From Fodinibius sp. Rm-B-1B1-1 (lineage in GTDB: Bacteria > Bacteroidota > Rhodothermia > Balneolales > Balneolaceae), in the NCBI RefSeq assembly GCF_038594945.1, contig NZ_JBCFYD010000001.1:372001-436000 (forward strand): a stretch of DNA of 64,000 nt. Direction: 5' to 3'. The notes beneath the pieces are model-generated. The model had not been told where the DNA came from, did not search any database, and saw only the letters and a program-made list of their open reading frames with translations. Positions 1 to 8,761 of this stretch are shown one piece after another (the stretch's first letter is position 1; the number at the start of each line of letters is the position of its first letter). A program made the position numbers and the translations under genes.

Positions 1-385
1 CGATTCGAAATCAAATATTATTCAAGAACTTAGAAGATTTGGCCGCATTGCGATGGTTGGGGACGGCAGTAATGATGCCCCTGCACTGGCCCAGGCTGAC
101 CTTGGTATAGCATTTGGCGACCTTACAGCTATCGCTGCAGAATCAGCACATGTAATTATTCCAAGTGATAGGTTAGAGTTGATTCCCGCCACCTTTAAAG
201 TAATTAAACTGACCAAACATCGGATTCGCCAAAACCTGGGATGGGCTTTTCTCTATAATATTATTACGATTCCCCTGGCTATTGCCGGCACCATCAACCC
301 TCTTTTTGCTGCCGTTGCGATGGCCACAAGTAGCCTATTGGTTGTAAGCAACTCATCACGAGATATGGCAATCACAAATACATAA
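1..385 (+). CDS. Copper-translocating P1B-type ATPase, C-terminal fragment
   Basis: Only the last ~127 codons are present; the gene begins before the window. The open frame starts with the end of the HAD phosphorylation domain, including the ATP/Mg hinge motif GDGSNDAPAL, followed by two membrane helices. The penultimate helix fits N-x6-YN-x4-P (N..YNIITIP) and the last fits M-x2-SS-x5-N (MATSSLLVVSN). In this family that pair marks the P1B-1 Cu+/Ag+ subgroup. Such pumps either detoxify copper or, as CcoI/FixI/CtpA types, supply it to haem-copper oxidases. The convergent ba3 oxidase operon next door fits the supply role, but the N-terminal metal-binding domains needed to decide are outside the window. 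Its stop lies 1 base from the stop of the opposing gene. Confidence 0.93.
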   Translation, partial: DSKSNIIQELRRFGRIAMVGDGSNDAPALAQADLGIAFGDLTAIAAESAHVIIPSDRLELIPATFKVIKLTKHRIRQNLGWAFLYNIITIPLAIAGTINPLFAAVAMATSSLLVVSNSSRDMAITNT

Positions 386-386
386 G

Positions 387-941
387 TTACTGTTGGTTAT
401 ATCGAACAGGAATTTTATCCAAGGGCACAACCTCATGGCGCCGACCATTCTCTCCATTTACCTGAACTGCACTTATAAACAACTTTTGAGGAATATCTCC
501 ATTCGGCAATTCCCACTCAGCCAAAATATTGAGTGGCCGTTGGTTTTGTATTTGCCAAAAACGATTCTGATCGCCCAATAGCATTTCTTCACTCTGCAAC
601 TGTAAACTATCCACTTTTACTTGTAACTCATCTTGCGTTAAGCTGTCTAATGCGCGGAGACCAATCTCAAATCGCCAATCCTGAGCATCTACCTTTATTC
701 GAAGTCTATCAATAATAATAGGTGTCGGCTGACCCTTAAAAAGAGTGTCGCCTTCACTAACACCACGTACCTCCTCTACCTTAGCAGACGCTTGTTCATC
801 TGATTTTTCATCATCAAAAATCTGCACATTTATAAGATTAAATAAGGTCATAAGTTCGACCAGCACCGGAATGCCAATCCCTACAATCACTAAAATTTTG
901 ACCAGCCTTTTGGTCGAGTTATTGGAAGTTTCTTCTGCCAT
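387..941 (-). CDS. Unknown single-pass membrane protein behind the ba3 oxidase operon
   Basis: About 184 residues. I do not recognise the family. A hydrophilic N-terminus leads into one membrane helix (LVKILVIVGIGIPVLVELM), then an acidic linker and a ~120-residue soluble domain that would be periplasmic. There is no cysteine, no haem motif and no obvious metal site. I chose the ATG at 941; the frame stays open to a TTG at 971, which would add ten residues. The gene follows the oxidase subunit I gene on the same strand, but a strong hairpin terminator lies between them, so it may depend on read-through or its own promoter. A role in oxidase assembly is a guess from position only. Confidence 0.75.
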   Translation of the reverse strand: MAEETSNNSTKRLVKILVIVGIGIPVLVELMTLFNLINVQIFDDEKSDEQASAKVEEVRGVSEGDTLFKGQPTPIIIDRLRIKVDAQDWRFEIGLRALDSLTQDELQVKVDSLQLQSEEMLLGDQNRFWQIQNQRPLNILAEWELPNGDIPQKLFISAVQVNGENGRRHEVVPLDKIPVRYNQQ

Positions 942-984
942 AGTTGTATGTGTCGTAGACTTTGCAAACAAATGCTAACTAAAA

Positions 985-1030
985 TTAAAAAGTCCCTGTC
1001 CGTTTCCCACTTAGAACAGACAAGGACTTT
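985..1030 (-). terminator. Rho-independent terminator of the ba3 oxidase operon
   Basis: Arms at 989-1000 (AAAGTCCCTGTC) and 1019-1030 (GACAAGGACTTT) pair over 11 of 12 positions. On the minus strand the second arm runs into TTTTTAATTTT. It sits just downstream of the subunit I stop codon. Confidence 0.85.
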
Positions 1031-1055
1031 ATTCATCTAACAATAGTACTATCGA

Positions 1056-2732
1056 TTATGAGGGTCGAGGAAGAGCTCCAGGTTCAAAGATGCCATCGGC
1101 AACCATCTCCAACAATGGGAAAGCGTAGGCCAGAATTACTAATATCAACGCTAATGTAAACCAGAGCTTCATGTTGTCCAGAATAGCCGGCGTATGTTCT
1201 ACCCCAGACAGCGGCTCGGGAATATGATCATCCACAGGCTTATCGGATTTTTGCCCAGCCATCCATGATGCTATAACAACCCATAAGAACAGGATTAGCG
1301 AAATCGTTAAAATGGTTCCCCCAATAGCTATCTGCCAGTCCATCTCGGCCATTGTTCCAAAAATAGGTTCAAATTCAAACCCACTGTATTGCGGTTCGGC
1401 CGTACGACGGGGCACACCGGCAAGTCCAGCTCGGTGCATGGCATTCGACATCAACGTCATACCCAGGAACCAAGCATAGGGCTGAATCAGCGCCAGAGTT
1501 TTAAATTTAAGCTTTCTGCCCGTCAATTGCGGTAACAACCAATAGGTTATAGCCATAAACGTAAGTGCTACGGCCGTACCAACAGTTAAGTGAAAATGAC
1601 CAGGCACCCAAATAGTATTATGAATAAGGATATTAATATTCATTCCGGCGTTAATCATACCGCTAAAACCACCGGCAGCAAACATAATACCGGCCAGTGC
1701 ACATCCTACAAAAGCAGGTTTGTCCCATGGAAGCTTTCCTATCCATTTGAGATATCCTTTTCCACCACGCTGACGGGCGCCGTGCTCCATACTGGCTACT
1801 ACCGTAAAAAGCGTTATCAAACTGGGGAGTAACAGCAACATAGTTGTTGCCATTGCATAGAATTTAAAGCCCACGGAAATACCTGCATCGGCATACTGGT
1901 GGTGATATCCCACAGGTGTTGAAAGTAACAAGAATATGATGAAGACGATGCGTGTCATCGAATCGCTAAACAGTCGTCCACCGGAAAGTTTGGGAAGAAT
2001 TGCATACCATACGTAGTAGGCTGGTAGCAACCAAAAGTATACCACTGCATGACCAAAGAACCAGAAAAGCGTTCGCGGTAATAACGGCTCAATTTCAGTA
2101 ACCCAACCAAGAGACCAAGGTATCAGCAAGCCGACCACTTCTAACGCTAATCCAATAGTACAAACATACCACATTAGCATCGTAAATAATGCCATAAAGG
2201 TAAGAATGGGAACTCTCTCATCAGGGCTACCTTTCCGCCATTTACGGTACGACCAAAACCAGTCGGCTCCAGCCATCCATGATCCTACCAATACTAACGC
2301 CAACCCTATATAAAACAGCGGATGAGCCTGCAGGGGCGGGTAAAAGGTATAGAGCACCGCAGCTCGTATCGAACTATCCGGAACAAGTCCGCCCAAAATA
2401 GCCACTGTCGCCATAACAGTCCCAATTGTCATTAACCAAAACCATGACCATGTATAGGACATGTTTTCGGGCTCGCGGTCAAGACTTCGGGTCACTCCCC
2501 ATACAAATAGCCCAGCAATAAAAAAGGTGGTAAATATAAGCGCCAGCAATACACCGTGGCCTGTTAACAGCGTATAATATTCGCCGGAATTAAAGAATCC
2601 TCGAAATACATCGGTCCGGTGCAACGCTTGTACAAAGCCAAAAAATCCCCCGATAGCAAGCGCTATAAACGCGACAACGAAATTAGCCTTAGCAACTTTT
2701 GCAGCTTTTGGATATTTATGTATAAATGTCAT
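1056..2732 (-). CDS. cbaA: ba3-type cytochrome c oxidase subunit I
   Basis: Catalytic haem-copper subunit of a B-family oxidase in the inner membrane, reducing O2 to water. At 558 residues it has the length of ba3 subunit I. Expected ligands are visible: the low-spin haem His in LLTGHG (H59), the CuB His of the cross-linked His-Tyr pair in FGHAVVYFW (H228), the CuB pair in GYHHQYADAG (H277, H278), and the two haem ligands in VPGHFHLT (H379, H381). Many membrane helices span the protein. The ATG overlaps the subunit II stop as ATGA, so the two are translationally coupled. Gene order IIa-II-I is typical of ba3 operons. These enzymes are usually high-affinity and work at low oxygen; that is family knowledge. 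Confidence 0.95.
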   Translation of the reverse strand: MTFIHKYPKAAKVAKANFVVAFIALAIGGFFGFVQALHRTDVFRGFFNSGEYYTLLTGHGVLLALIFTTFFIAGLFVWGVTRSLDREPENMSYTWSWFWLMTIGTVMATVAILGGLVPDSSIRAAVLYTFYPPLQAHPLFYIGLALVLVGSWMAGADWFWSYRKWRKGSPDERVPILTFMALFTMLMWYVCTIGLALEVVGLLIPWSLGWVTEIEPLLPRTLFWFFGHAVVYFWLLPAYYVWYAILPKLSGGRLFSDSMTRIVFIIFLLLSTPVGYHHQYADAGISVGFKFYAMATTMLLLLPSLITLFTVVASMEHGARQRGGKGYLKWIGKLPWDKPAFVGCALAGIMFAAGGFSGMINAGMNINILIHNTIWVPGHFHLTVGTAVALTFMAITYWLLPQLTGRKLKFKTLALIQPYAWFLGMTLMSNAMHRAGLAGVPRRTAEPQYSGFEFEPIFGTMAEMDWQIAIGGTILTISLILFLWVVIASWMAGQKSDKPVDDHIPEPLSGVEHTPAILDNMKLWFTLALILVILAYAFPLLEMVADGIFEPGALPRPS

Positions 2733-3247
2733 TCTACCAGATTACTTTTATCAAACTCAGATTTAGGTACTACCTTAATTATCCCCTCCATAATATGGTG
2801 GGCTGGTCCGCAATATTCATTACAAACAATACCGTATTCCCTTGATTCAGGAAAAATGGTAGTCATTTTTGCTACTTGACCCGGTATTGCCATCGTATTT
2901 AAATTTGTGCCAGCTACATCAAAACCGTGTAATACATCTGGACTAGTGATATAAAATGTTACACGAGTATTGGCAGGAACTACAATCGGTTCAGCCGTCC
3001 CTGGACTATACGCGAACTGAATTGTTTGGACATACACCTCATATTCGGTTTGCCCGTTTTTCGTCACCTCACGCACACCCGGATTTCCGAACTTGGTTTC
3101 CTGCAAATTTTGCGGATCGATGGTGGCATGATCTCCAATTACTTTTAGATCCATTGCTACAAACCCATACACCACGGTAGCAATGAAAAAAGCAATCAGT
3201 ACAAAGGATAACTTTATCCAAAATTGTTCAAACTTATGTATATGCAT
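2729..3247 (-). CDS. cbaB: ba3-type cytochrome c oxidase subunit II (CuA)
   Basis: 172 residues: one N-terminal membrane helix (about residues 13-32) and a periplasmic cupredoxin domain that carries the binuclear CuA centre and takes electrons from cytochrome c or a cupredoxin. The complete CuA ligand set is present: H107 in DVLHGF and C142-x3-C146-x3-H150-x2-M153 in VCNEYCGPAHHIM. The short form with one membrane helix is characteristic of ba3 rather than aa3 enzymes. It starts 16 bases after the small subunit gene and its last bases overlap the subunit I start. Confidence 0.95.
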   Translation of the reverse strand: MHIHKFEQFWIKLSFVLIAFFIATVVYGFVAMDLKVIGDHATIDPQNLQETKFGNPGVREVTKNGQTEYEVYVQTIQFAYSPGTAEPIVVPANTRVTFYITSPDVLHGFDVAGTNLNTMAIPGQVAKMTTIFPESREYGIVCNEYCGPAHHIMEGIIKVVPKSEFDKSNLVE

Positions 3248-3263
3248 AATTTTCGCTTGTTAA

Positions 3264-3479
3264 CTATTCTATAATGGAAGGTGCATTGCCGCCGAACTCA
3301 ATGAAATACATAAAGACCCACATAAGGGCCACAATCAAAAAATAGAGAAGAGTAAGTGTCAATGTGCCATAAGGTTGGAATTCATCAATTGTTATTTCAC
3401 GCTCGATGTCCGGATTATGCTCCTCCCAATTTTTCCCAGATTCGTTACTTTCGGGTGGTTGGCTTAAATCTTCGGGCAT
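3264..3479 (-). CDS. ba3 oxidase small subunit IIa-like protein
   Basis: 71 residues with a charged soluble N-terminus and a single C-terminal membrane helix (LTLLYFLIVALMWVFMYFIE), preceded by PYG. Size, topology and position at the head of the operon match the subunit IIa family (CoxIIa), which supplies the helix missing from the short subunit II in ba3 oxidases. The sequence is too short to be certain on its own; context decides. The ATG is at 3479. Confidence 0.8.
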   Translation of the reverse strand: MPEDLSQPPESNESGKNWEEHNPDIEREITIDEFQPYGTLTLTLLYFLIVALMWVFMYFIEFGGNAPSIIE

Positions 3480-3566
3480 AGTGATAAGTATTTTTTTTAT
3501 TAATTTTTATGCCTCAATTGTTTAGGACAATTAAGTACTAAATAGCTATAACTTCAACCAGAATTT

Positions 3567-3574
3567 CAAATTTA
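3567..3574 (-). promoter_or_regulatory. Possible -7 box for the oxidase operon
   Basis: On the minus strand this reads TAAATTTG, a full match to the Bacteroidota -7 consensus TAnnTTTG, about 90 bases before the IIa start codon. I see no TTG at the -33 distance, so support is partial. The rest of the divergent gap 3480-3682 is AT-rich with no other clear signal. Confidence 0.35.
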
Positions 3575-3682
3575 GATTCATTTTTTAATGCTGATATACT
3601 TCCACTTATAACAACCATTTCTGTGGTTCTTCACTACAATTACTTTTCAATATTTCACAACTTATAAAAAGATTGAACTTCC

Positions 3683-4354
3683 ATGGAATGGATTTTTGCC
3701 GGACTCGCATTTGGTTTTCTGGGTAGCTTTCACTGCATTGGCATGTGCGGCCCATTAGCACTTTCATTGCCTCAAAAATCGGCAGAAAAGCTTTATTTTT
3801 TAGGATCGCGAGCCGCCTATAATATTGGCCGTGTGATCACCTATACTCTATTAGGAGGCGCAGTAGGCTTACTCAGTACCATGATCTCAATCAGCGGTTA
3901 CCAACAGGGGCTTTCGATCGGTGTAGGTATTTTACTTTTACTCACTTTAGCTTGGAAAAATATTCGAGTAATCCTTACCAAATTAGAGTCTTACTCTTTT
4001 TCATTAATTGGTAAGATCACCGGCAACATGAAAAATCTTTTCGGAAATGGAAATATCGAATCTCTTTTTTTGATTGGCATCCTCAACGGATTTCTCCCTT
4101 GCGGATTCGTTTACCTGGCCCTCACATCAGCCCTTACTTTGGGAACAGTTAGTGATAGTATGTTTTTTATGGCTGGATTTGGATTTGGAACCATACCCGC
4201 GATGTTAGCAGTAAGCTTGGCAGGTGGCCTTATTTCTGCGGTATGGCGGCAGCGACTCAAAAATCTCTCTCCTTACTTTATTGCTCTCGTAGGTATCATA
4301 CTTATTCTCCGCGGATTAAACCTTGGCATCCCATTTCTTAGTCCTGCTCTATAG
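3683..4354 (+). CDS. SafE/TauE-type membrane protein (DsbD-like, UreH family)
   Basis: 223 residues with six or more membrane helices. The first helix carries G-S-F-H-C-I-G-M-C-G-P (H17, C18, C22) and a later one L-N-G-F-L-P-C-G-F (C140). That arrangement is typical of the small DsbD-like/UreH-type family often named sulfite exporter TauE/SafE. Members sit beside cbb3 and other oxidase clusters and are proposed to move copper or reductant for oxidase assembly. Here it diverges from the ba3 operon and lies close to a Cu+ ATPase gene, which fits such a role. The substrate is unproven; real sulfite export is not indicated. Confidence 0.82.
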   Translation: MEWIFAGLAFGFLGSFHCIGMCGPLALSLPQKSAEKLYFLGSRAAYNIGRVITYTLLGGAVGLLSTMISISGYQQGLSIGVGILLLLTLAWKNIRVILTKLESYSFSLIGKITGNMKNLFGNGNIESLFLIGILNGFLPCGFVYLALTSALTLGTVSDSMFFMAGFGFGTIPAMLAVSLAGGLISAVWRQRLKNLSPYFIALVGIILILRGLNLGIPFLSPAL

Positions 4355-4394
4355 GCTAACCAGTTCTGGCATATAGCCACAACCTACAGCATTA

Positions 4395-5360
4395 TTAATT
4401 CAAATGCGGTGCATCAACTAATTTATCCTCTTTAGAATTACGAACGGCAAAACTAAATCCCTCTTGGATGCTATAACCTCCATAGGCTCCTTCTTTATTA
4501 ACTGCAATAAATCCAACCTGAATACCATCCACTGAATCATTTTTACTAACAATGCGCTCCACCGCATGTTTACAAGCCATCTCGGGCGAATCGCCGCGGC
4601 GCATATTTTCGACAACCAGGTGACTTCCATTCACACGAATAATTTCTTCGCCCAATCCTGTTGCGGCAGCTGCACCAACATCGTTATCAACAAATAATCC
4701 AGATCCAATGAGAGGCGAATCGCCCACACGTCCATGCATTTTCCATGCCATACCGCTGGTAGTACAAGCCCCCGAAAGATTGCCCTTACTATCAATCGCT
4801 ACCATCCCAATGGTATCGTGATTTTCGATATTTATTTCGGGACTATAATCCGCATCCTCCTTCCATGCTTCCCAGTCTTTTCGTGACTCTTCGGTTAACA
4901 GATCTTCCTTTTCAAATCCCTGCGAAACAGCAAAGTCAAGAGCACCATCTGCTACCAACATCACATGCGGCGATTCTTCCTTCACTTTTCGCGCTACCGA
5001 AATAGGATGCTTTATATGCTGCAGAGCTGCCACCGATCCGCACTGATCATTTTGATCCATAATACAGGCATCGAGCGTAACAAAACCATCACGATCGGGC
5101 CGACCGCCATACCCTACTGTCCGTATATCGGGATTCCCTTCCGGCACTCGGGCTCCGGCTTCTACGGCATCCAACGCCGAACCATTGCCAGATAAAATAT
5201 TCCATGCCGCCTTATTAGCCTCTTTACCAAAATTCCATGTTGATACTACAACGGGCTTATTGCCTTTAGGTGGTTGGGCATTACTTTCTTGCGACCATTT
5301 GTTAAAAGGTAAGAATCCGCCAAGGGCACTCATCTTCAAAAATTTTTTCCGGCTTATCAT
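4395..5360 (-). CDS. Exported N4-(beta-N-acetylglucosaminyl)-L-asparaginase
   Basis: Ntn-hydrolase that cleaves the GlcNAc-asparagine bond of glycoprotein fragments; related members act as asparaginases. The autocleavage and nucleophile motif H-D-T-I-G-M is present with T183 as the predicted nucleophile, and the substrate-binding H-G-R-V-G-D-S-P follows. The N-terminus has a Tat-like signal (S-R-K-K-F-L-K then a short hydrophobic stretch), a lysine variant of the twin-arginine motif, so export of a folded precursor to the periplasm is likely. I start at the ATG at 5360; a TTG 15 bases upstream is in frame but would push the Tat motif inwards. It diverges from a Na+ symporter operon, which suggests a scavenging role. 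Confidence 0.92.
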   Translation of the reverse strand: MISRKKFLKMSALGGFLPFNKWSQESNAQPPKGNKPVVVSTWNFGKEANKAAWNILSGNGSALDAVEAGARVPEGNPDIRTVGYGGRPDRDGFVTLDACIMDQNDQCGSVAALQHIKHPISVARKVKEESPHVMLVADGALDFAVSQGFEKEDLLTEESRKDWEAWKEDADYSPEINIENHDTIGMVAIDSKGNLSGACTTSGMAWKMHGRVGDSPLIGSGLFVDNDVGAAAATGLGEEIIRVNGSHLVVENMRRGDSPEMACKHAVERIVSKNDSVDGIQVGFIAVNKEGAYGGYSIQEGFSFAVRNSKEDKLVDAPHLN

Positions 5361-5550
5361 AGGTATGGTCTCCAAGACTATTAAAAACAGTATGTTTCAA
5401 AGGGTACAAAAAATGTATACAAATCACATTCCTTTATTCCAGTTAACATAGATAGGGCTAATCAACCAATTTTTTATACTCACCACATTTTTATATGATT
5501 GTAGAAATGAAAAACAGGGGACATTAATATCAACCGGGATCAATAGTGTG

Positions 5551-5916
5551 ATGGAACAGTCAAAACGATCAGATACCAATAATTCGGTTAACTACCTGGA
5601 ATCTAAAGTTAATATTTTTGCTCCATCTACTCCTTTTATGCGGGAGCATCTCAAAGTAATCTGGTGGCTATTTGCAGCTTGGGTAGCTATTGTCTTTGGT
5701 CCCGTAACGGTAACTTTTTTTATCCCAGAAATCATGGCAAATATTACCTTCCTGGGATTTCCCCTCCACTATTTTCTAACGGCTATAGGTGGACCGCTGG
5801 GTGCCTTAATCCTCTCCTTTATTTATGCTCGGAAACGAGATCAGATGGATGAGAGATATGATATCCAACACACGGCCGGGCCTGAATCAATCGCAACCAA
5901 AAAGGGAACTGAATGA
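5551..5916 (+). CDS. DUF4212 small subunit of a sodium:solute symporter
   Basis: About 121 residues. Two membrane helices (roughly residues 31-58 and 65-88) follow a hydrophilic N-terminus; the F-A-x-W-V-A-I-V-F-G-P stretch and the tail Y-A-R-K-R-D are typical of DUF4212. This family is nearly always encoded directly before an SSS-family permease and is taken to be its partner. That is so here: the ATGA overlap at 5913-5916 couples the genes. The preceding GTG at 5548 is an alternative start. A TATGATTG sequence at 5494-5501 resembles the -7 box with one mismatch. Confidence 0.93.
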   Translation: MEQSKRSDTNNSVNYLESKVNIFAPSTPFMREHLKVIWWLFAAWVAIVFGPVTVTFFIPEIMANITFLGFPLHYFLTAIGGPLGALILSFIYARKRDQMDERYDIQHTAGPESIATKKGTE

Positions 5917-7571
5917 TTTTTTCACTCCTTCAACTCCTTCCCGAAGCACTCGACTCTTCCTTTAAGCTGGTACCGGCATTGATTAGTATTGCCATGCTGG
6001 TGTTGTTTTTGGTGATCGGGTATTTGTACCGCATTGCTGATACGGATAACCTCTGGGTGGCCGGACGTTCTATTGGAATCGTCGAAAACGGTATGGCTAT
6101 TGGCGCTAACTGGATGTCGGCCGCCTCGTATCTGGGCATGGCCGCTCTTATTGCACTTTCGGGTTTTTATGGATTGGCCTTCGTTATCGGTTGGTCAACC
6201 GGCTATTTTATTCTGCTTATTTTTCTCTCGTCCCAAATGCGTCGCTTTGGCAAGTATACTGCCCCCGATTTTGTCGGCGATCGCTTTAATTCCGATACTG
6301 CCCGTGCCATTGCTGCCCTGACGACCATGCTCATCGGATTTGTTTACGCAGTAGGGCAGGCTCGCGGCATGGGGTTAGTTGGAATGTATATTTTTGGAGG
6401 AGACTATACGGTGATGGTTCTTCTTTTAATGGGGATCACCGTCGGGTATGTAGCTTTATCAGGTATGCTTGGTGCCACCAAAAATATGGCTGTCCAGTAT
6501 ATCATCCTCATTGTTGCATTTTTGGCTGGCCTTTACGCCGTTGGATATACGCAAGGCTATTCCGTTTTTCTTCCGCAAATTGAATACGGCGCGCTTTTCA
6601 GCAAACTCGGCTCAGAATTTTCTGAACCTTTCGTCAACGGCAGTTACTACTTGTGGATTGCAACTGCTTTCTCACTTATCATAGGTACCTGTGGACTTCC
6701 CCACGTGTTAGTACGATTTTATACCGTAGAAAATGAACGGATTGCTCGTTGGTCAACAGTCTGGGGATTATTTTTCATTTGTCTGCTCTATTTAAGCGCA
6801 CCCGCTTTTGCAGCTTTTGGAACCGACCTATACAATGAAACAGTTGGTAACGTCTATGGCGCTAATGGCATGAGTGGTGCCGAAGGGGACGTCATTGTCG
6901 TCCTTGCAGCCCAGCTCGCAAATCTCCCGTCGTGGTTTGTTGGCTTTGTAGCAGCAGGAGGAATTGCCGCTGCCATCGCAACCACGGCCGGATTATTTAT
7001 TGCCTCGTCATCGGCCGCCGCCCACGATATTTATACCAACATCATCAACCCCGAAGCAAGTCAGCGCCAGCAAGTATTTGTAGGACGCGCTGTTATTGTA
7101 ATTCTCGGAGCTTTTGTCACGGTTACGGCCCTCAACCCACCAGCTCTTGTCGGCGAACTTGTTGCCTATGCTTTCTCACTGGCCGGGCTTGTTTTATTCC
7201 CGATGTTCTTTTTGGGGATGTGGTGGGAGCGCACGAATCGTCAGGGAGCACTTGCCGGTATGATTACCGGACTTGTAATTTGGTTTAGTGCCATCTTCAA
7301 CGAAGTGATGCCCAGCTACATCAGTTTCTTAGAAGACCTTACCGGTGAAGGCGGAGTGATACTCCCTGTTTTCGGGGATATATTTCCCGCCATTGGAGCA
7401 GCATTAGCAGGTGTTGTCATTGTATTTTTGGTTACCATTATCGTTTCACTACTCACCGAAGAACCATCGGATCGTATTAAACAAATTGTTCGGCAGTGCC
7501 ACAGTCCAGAACCTATGGGACAACAACAAACAGCCGAAGATGTGGTTGATGCCAAAAGAAATCAGACCTAA
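5913..7571 (+). CDS. Sodium:solute symporter, SSS family (DUF4212-associated type)
   Basis: 552 residues and about 13 membrane helices, the usual SSS size. It begins with a hydrophobic region and then G-R-S-I-G-I-V-E-N-G-M-A-I-G-A-N-W-M-S-A-A, the family's conserved first-helix region. It belongs to the subfamily that pairs with DUF4212 and resembles acetate/monocarboxylate permeases (ActP). It should drive Na+-coupled uptake across the inner membrane. The substrate cannot be read from the sequence; organic acids or amino acids are both reasonable given the amino-acid catabolic genes around it. It converges with the FAD oxidoreductase gene over a 32-base gap. Confidence 0.93.
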   Translation: MIFSLLQLLPEALDSSFKLVPALISIAMLVLFLVIGYLYRIADTDNLWVAGRSIGIVENGMAIGANWMSAASYLGMAALIALSGFYGLAFVIGWSTGYFILLIFLSSQMRRFGKYTAPDFVGDRFNSDTARAIAALTTMLIGFVYAVGQARGMGLVGMYIFGGDYTVMVLLLMGITVGYVALSGMLGATKNMAVQYIILIVAFLAGLYAVGYTQGYSVFLPQIEYGALFSKLGSEFSEPFVNGSYYLWIATAFSLIIGTCGLPHVLVRFYTVENERIARWSTVWGLFFICLLYLSAPAFAAFGTDLYNETVGNVYGANGMSGAEGDVIVVLAAQLANLPSWFVGFVAAGGIAAAIATTAGLFIASSSAAAHDIYTNIINPEASQRQQVFVGRAVIVILGAFVTVTALNPPALVGELVAYAFSLAGLVLFPMFFLGMWWERTNRQGALAGMITGLVIWFSAIFNEVMPSYISFLEDLTGEGGVILPVFGDIFPAIGAALAGVVIVFLVTIIVSLLTEEPSDRIKQIVRQCHSPEPMGQQQTAEDVVDAKRNQT

Positions 7572-7603
7572 CGAACTGTTCCCATACAGCCTACAAAGTT
7601 AAT

Positions 7604-8698
7604 TCAGGTAATCATTTTCGCAGTGCCCTGCCCCACTTCCATCCCAATGGCGATCCCCATACCGCTTAATCCTGCTGCAAGATAACGGCGTTCATCCAGC
7701 TGTTTTATAATGGGCGTTTTCGTTGGGGTAAACCCCATAATCCCAGACCATTGATAATCAACCTTCCAATCCGTACCAAACTTAAGCACCTCTGAAACAA
7801 ACGATTCTAAATGAGATTTAATCGTCATATTAGTCCCAAACTGATCGGTCTCCTCTCCTTCAATATCCAGGTTTCGTGCCCCTCCAATAAGTAATCGACC
7901 TCCTACATTCCTGAAGTAAATATATCCTTTATCATGATGAAAAATACCTTTCCATGGTAAATTCTTTTGCTCGCTTGTTACCATTATCAGTCCGCGTGCC
8001 GGCTTAATATCTACATTGGGAAGCAAGCGGCGCACAAATCCATTAGCAGCAAACAGCACTTTATCTGCACGCAGTTCGGGACCGCCCGCAATAGCAACAG
8101 CGCCATCCTCAGCTACTTTTTCAACCTTGCTATTCCATTTGATATCCACGCCCAACCCACTCACTTTTTGTCCCAACGCCTGCATCATTTTGCCGGGATG
8201 CAATGCCCCCTCCAATCGATTTCGAATAACCGGATAGCCTTGCAGCTCCTCGGAAGAATAAACTTCATCTTCTCCAATCAGCTCATTCATCCACTCGTTA
8301 AACCGGTCAATTTCCCCGGCCACTTTTTCGAATTCCTCCTCAGATCGAAAAAACTCATATCCCCCGCAATGCTCATAACCAATCGCCTCTTCACCGAGTG
8401 TTTTCTTCAAAAGTTGCAGCCCATCATACCGACGCTTTATTCGCTTCTTGATATTTTGTTCAGATTCTTTATCCATATCAGCCAAGTGTTCCCCAACTGA
8501 TCCCACACAGGCAAAACCGGCGTTGCGCGTACTGGCCCCCTGCGGTAAAAATCCACGTTCAAGTACTGCTACTCTTGCATCGGGATGTTCTTGCTTGTAG
8601 AAAAAAGCTGATGACAATCCCACAATGCCCGCTCCAACGATGACCAAATCATAGGACTTGAAAAAAGAATCCTGCTCCCAGAAAGAGGATTGTGACAT
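7604..8698 (-). CDS. FAD-dependent oxidoreductase, DAO (glycine/D-amino acid oxidase) family
   Basis: 364 residues. The Rossmann FAD motif V-I-V-G-A-G-I-V-G-L lies near residues 19-28 (G22, G24, G27), with an acidic residue ending the second strand (V-A-V-L-E-R). The C-terminal region has the DAO-type S-G-I-M-G-F-T and L-S-G-M-G-I-A. Family members oxidise secondary or D-amino acids such as sarcosine, glycine or D-amino acids; some are dehydrogenases. No signal peptide is visible, so it is cytosolic or peripheral. It follows the M20 amidohydrolase on the same strand, 61 bases away, with an inverted repeat between them. Substrate unknown; a link with amide and N-acyl catabolism is inferred from neighbours. 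Confidence 0.88.
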   Translation of the reverse strand: MSQSSFWEQDSFFKSYDLVIVGAGIVGLSSAFFYKQEHPDARVAVLERGFLPQGASTRNAGFACVGSVGEHLADMDKESEQNIKKRIKRRYDGLQLLKKTLGEEAIGYEHCGGYEFFRSEEEFEKVAGEIDRFNEWMNELIGEDEVYSSEELQGYPVIRNRLEGALHPGKMMQALGQKVSGLGVDIKWNSKVEKVAEDGAVAIAGGPELRADKVLFAANGFVRRLLPNVDIKPARGLIMVTSEQKNLPWKGIFHHDKGYIYFRNVGGRLLIGGARNLDIEGEETDQFGTNMTIKSHLESFVSEVLKFGTDWKVDYQWSGIMGFTPTKTPIIKQLDERRYLAAGLSGMGIAIGMEVGQGTAKMIT

Positions 8699-8717
8699 AA
8701 TCTTGTTATTAGTTGAC

Positions 8718-8761
8718 AGTTATTTGTTGATAGCAAAACAATTAACCAGTAACAAATAACT
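8718..8761. repeat. Intergenic inverted repeat, 11-bp perfect arms
   Basis: AGTTATTTGTT at 8718-8728 is exactly complementary to AACAAATAACT at 8751-8761, with a 22-base spacer. It lies between the M20 and DAO genes and reaches into the last bases of the M20 stop codon. No T-run follows on the minus strand, so it is not a standard terminator; it could be a weak attenuator or mRNA-stability hairpin. Confidence 0.7.

Noticed and set aside
4355-4394. GGCTA/TAGCC arms between the SafE-type and asparaginase genes as a terminator
   Set aside because: Short stem and no T-run on either strand.
7967-8500. 177-codon plus-strand open frame inside the DAO-family gene
   Set aside because: Antisense to a well-supported flavoenzyme and shows no domain.
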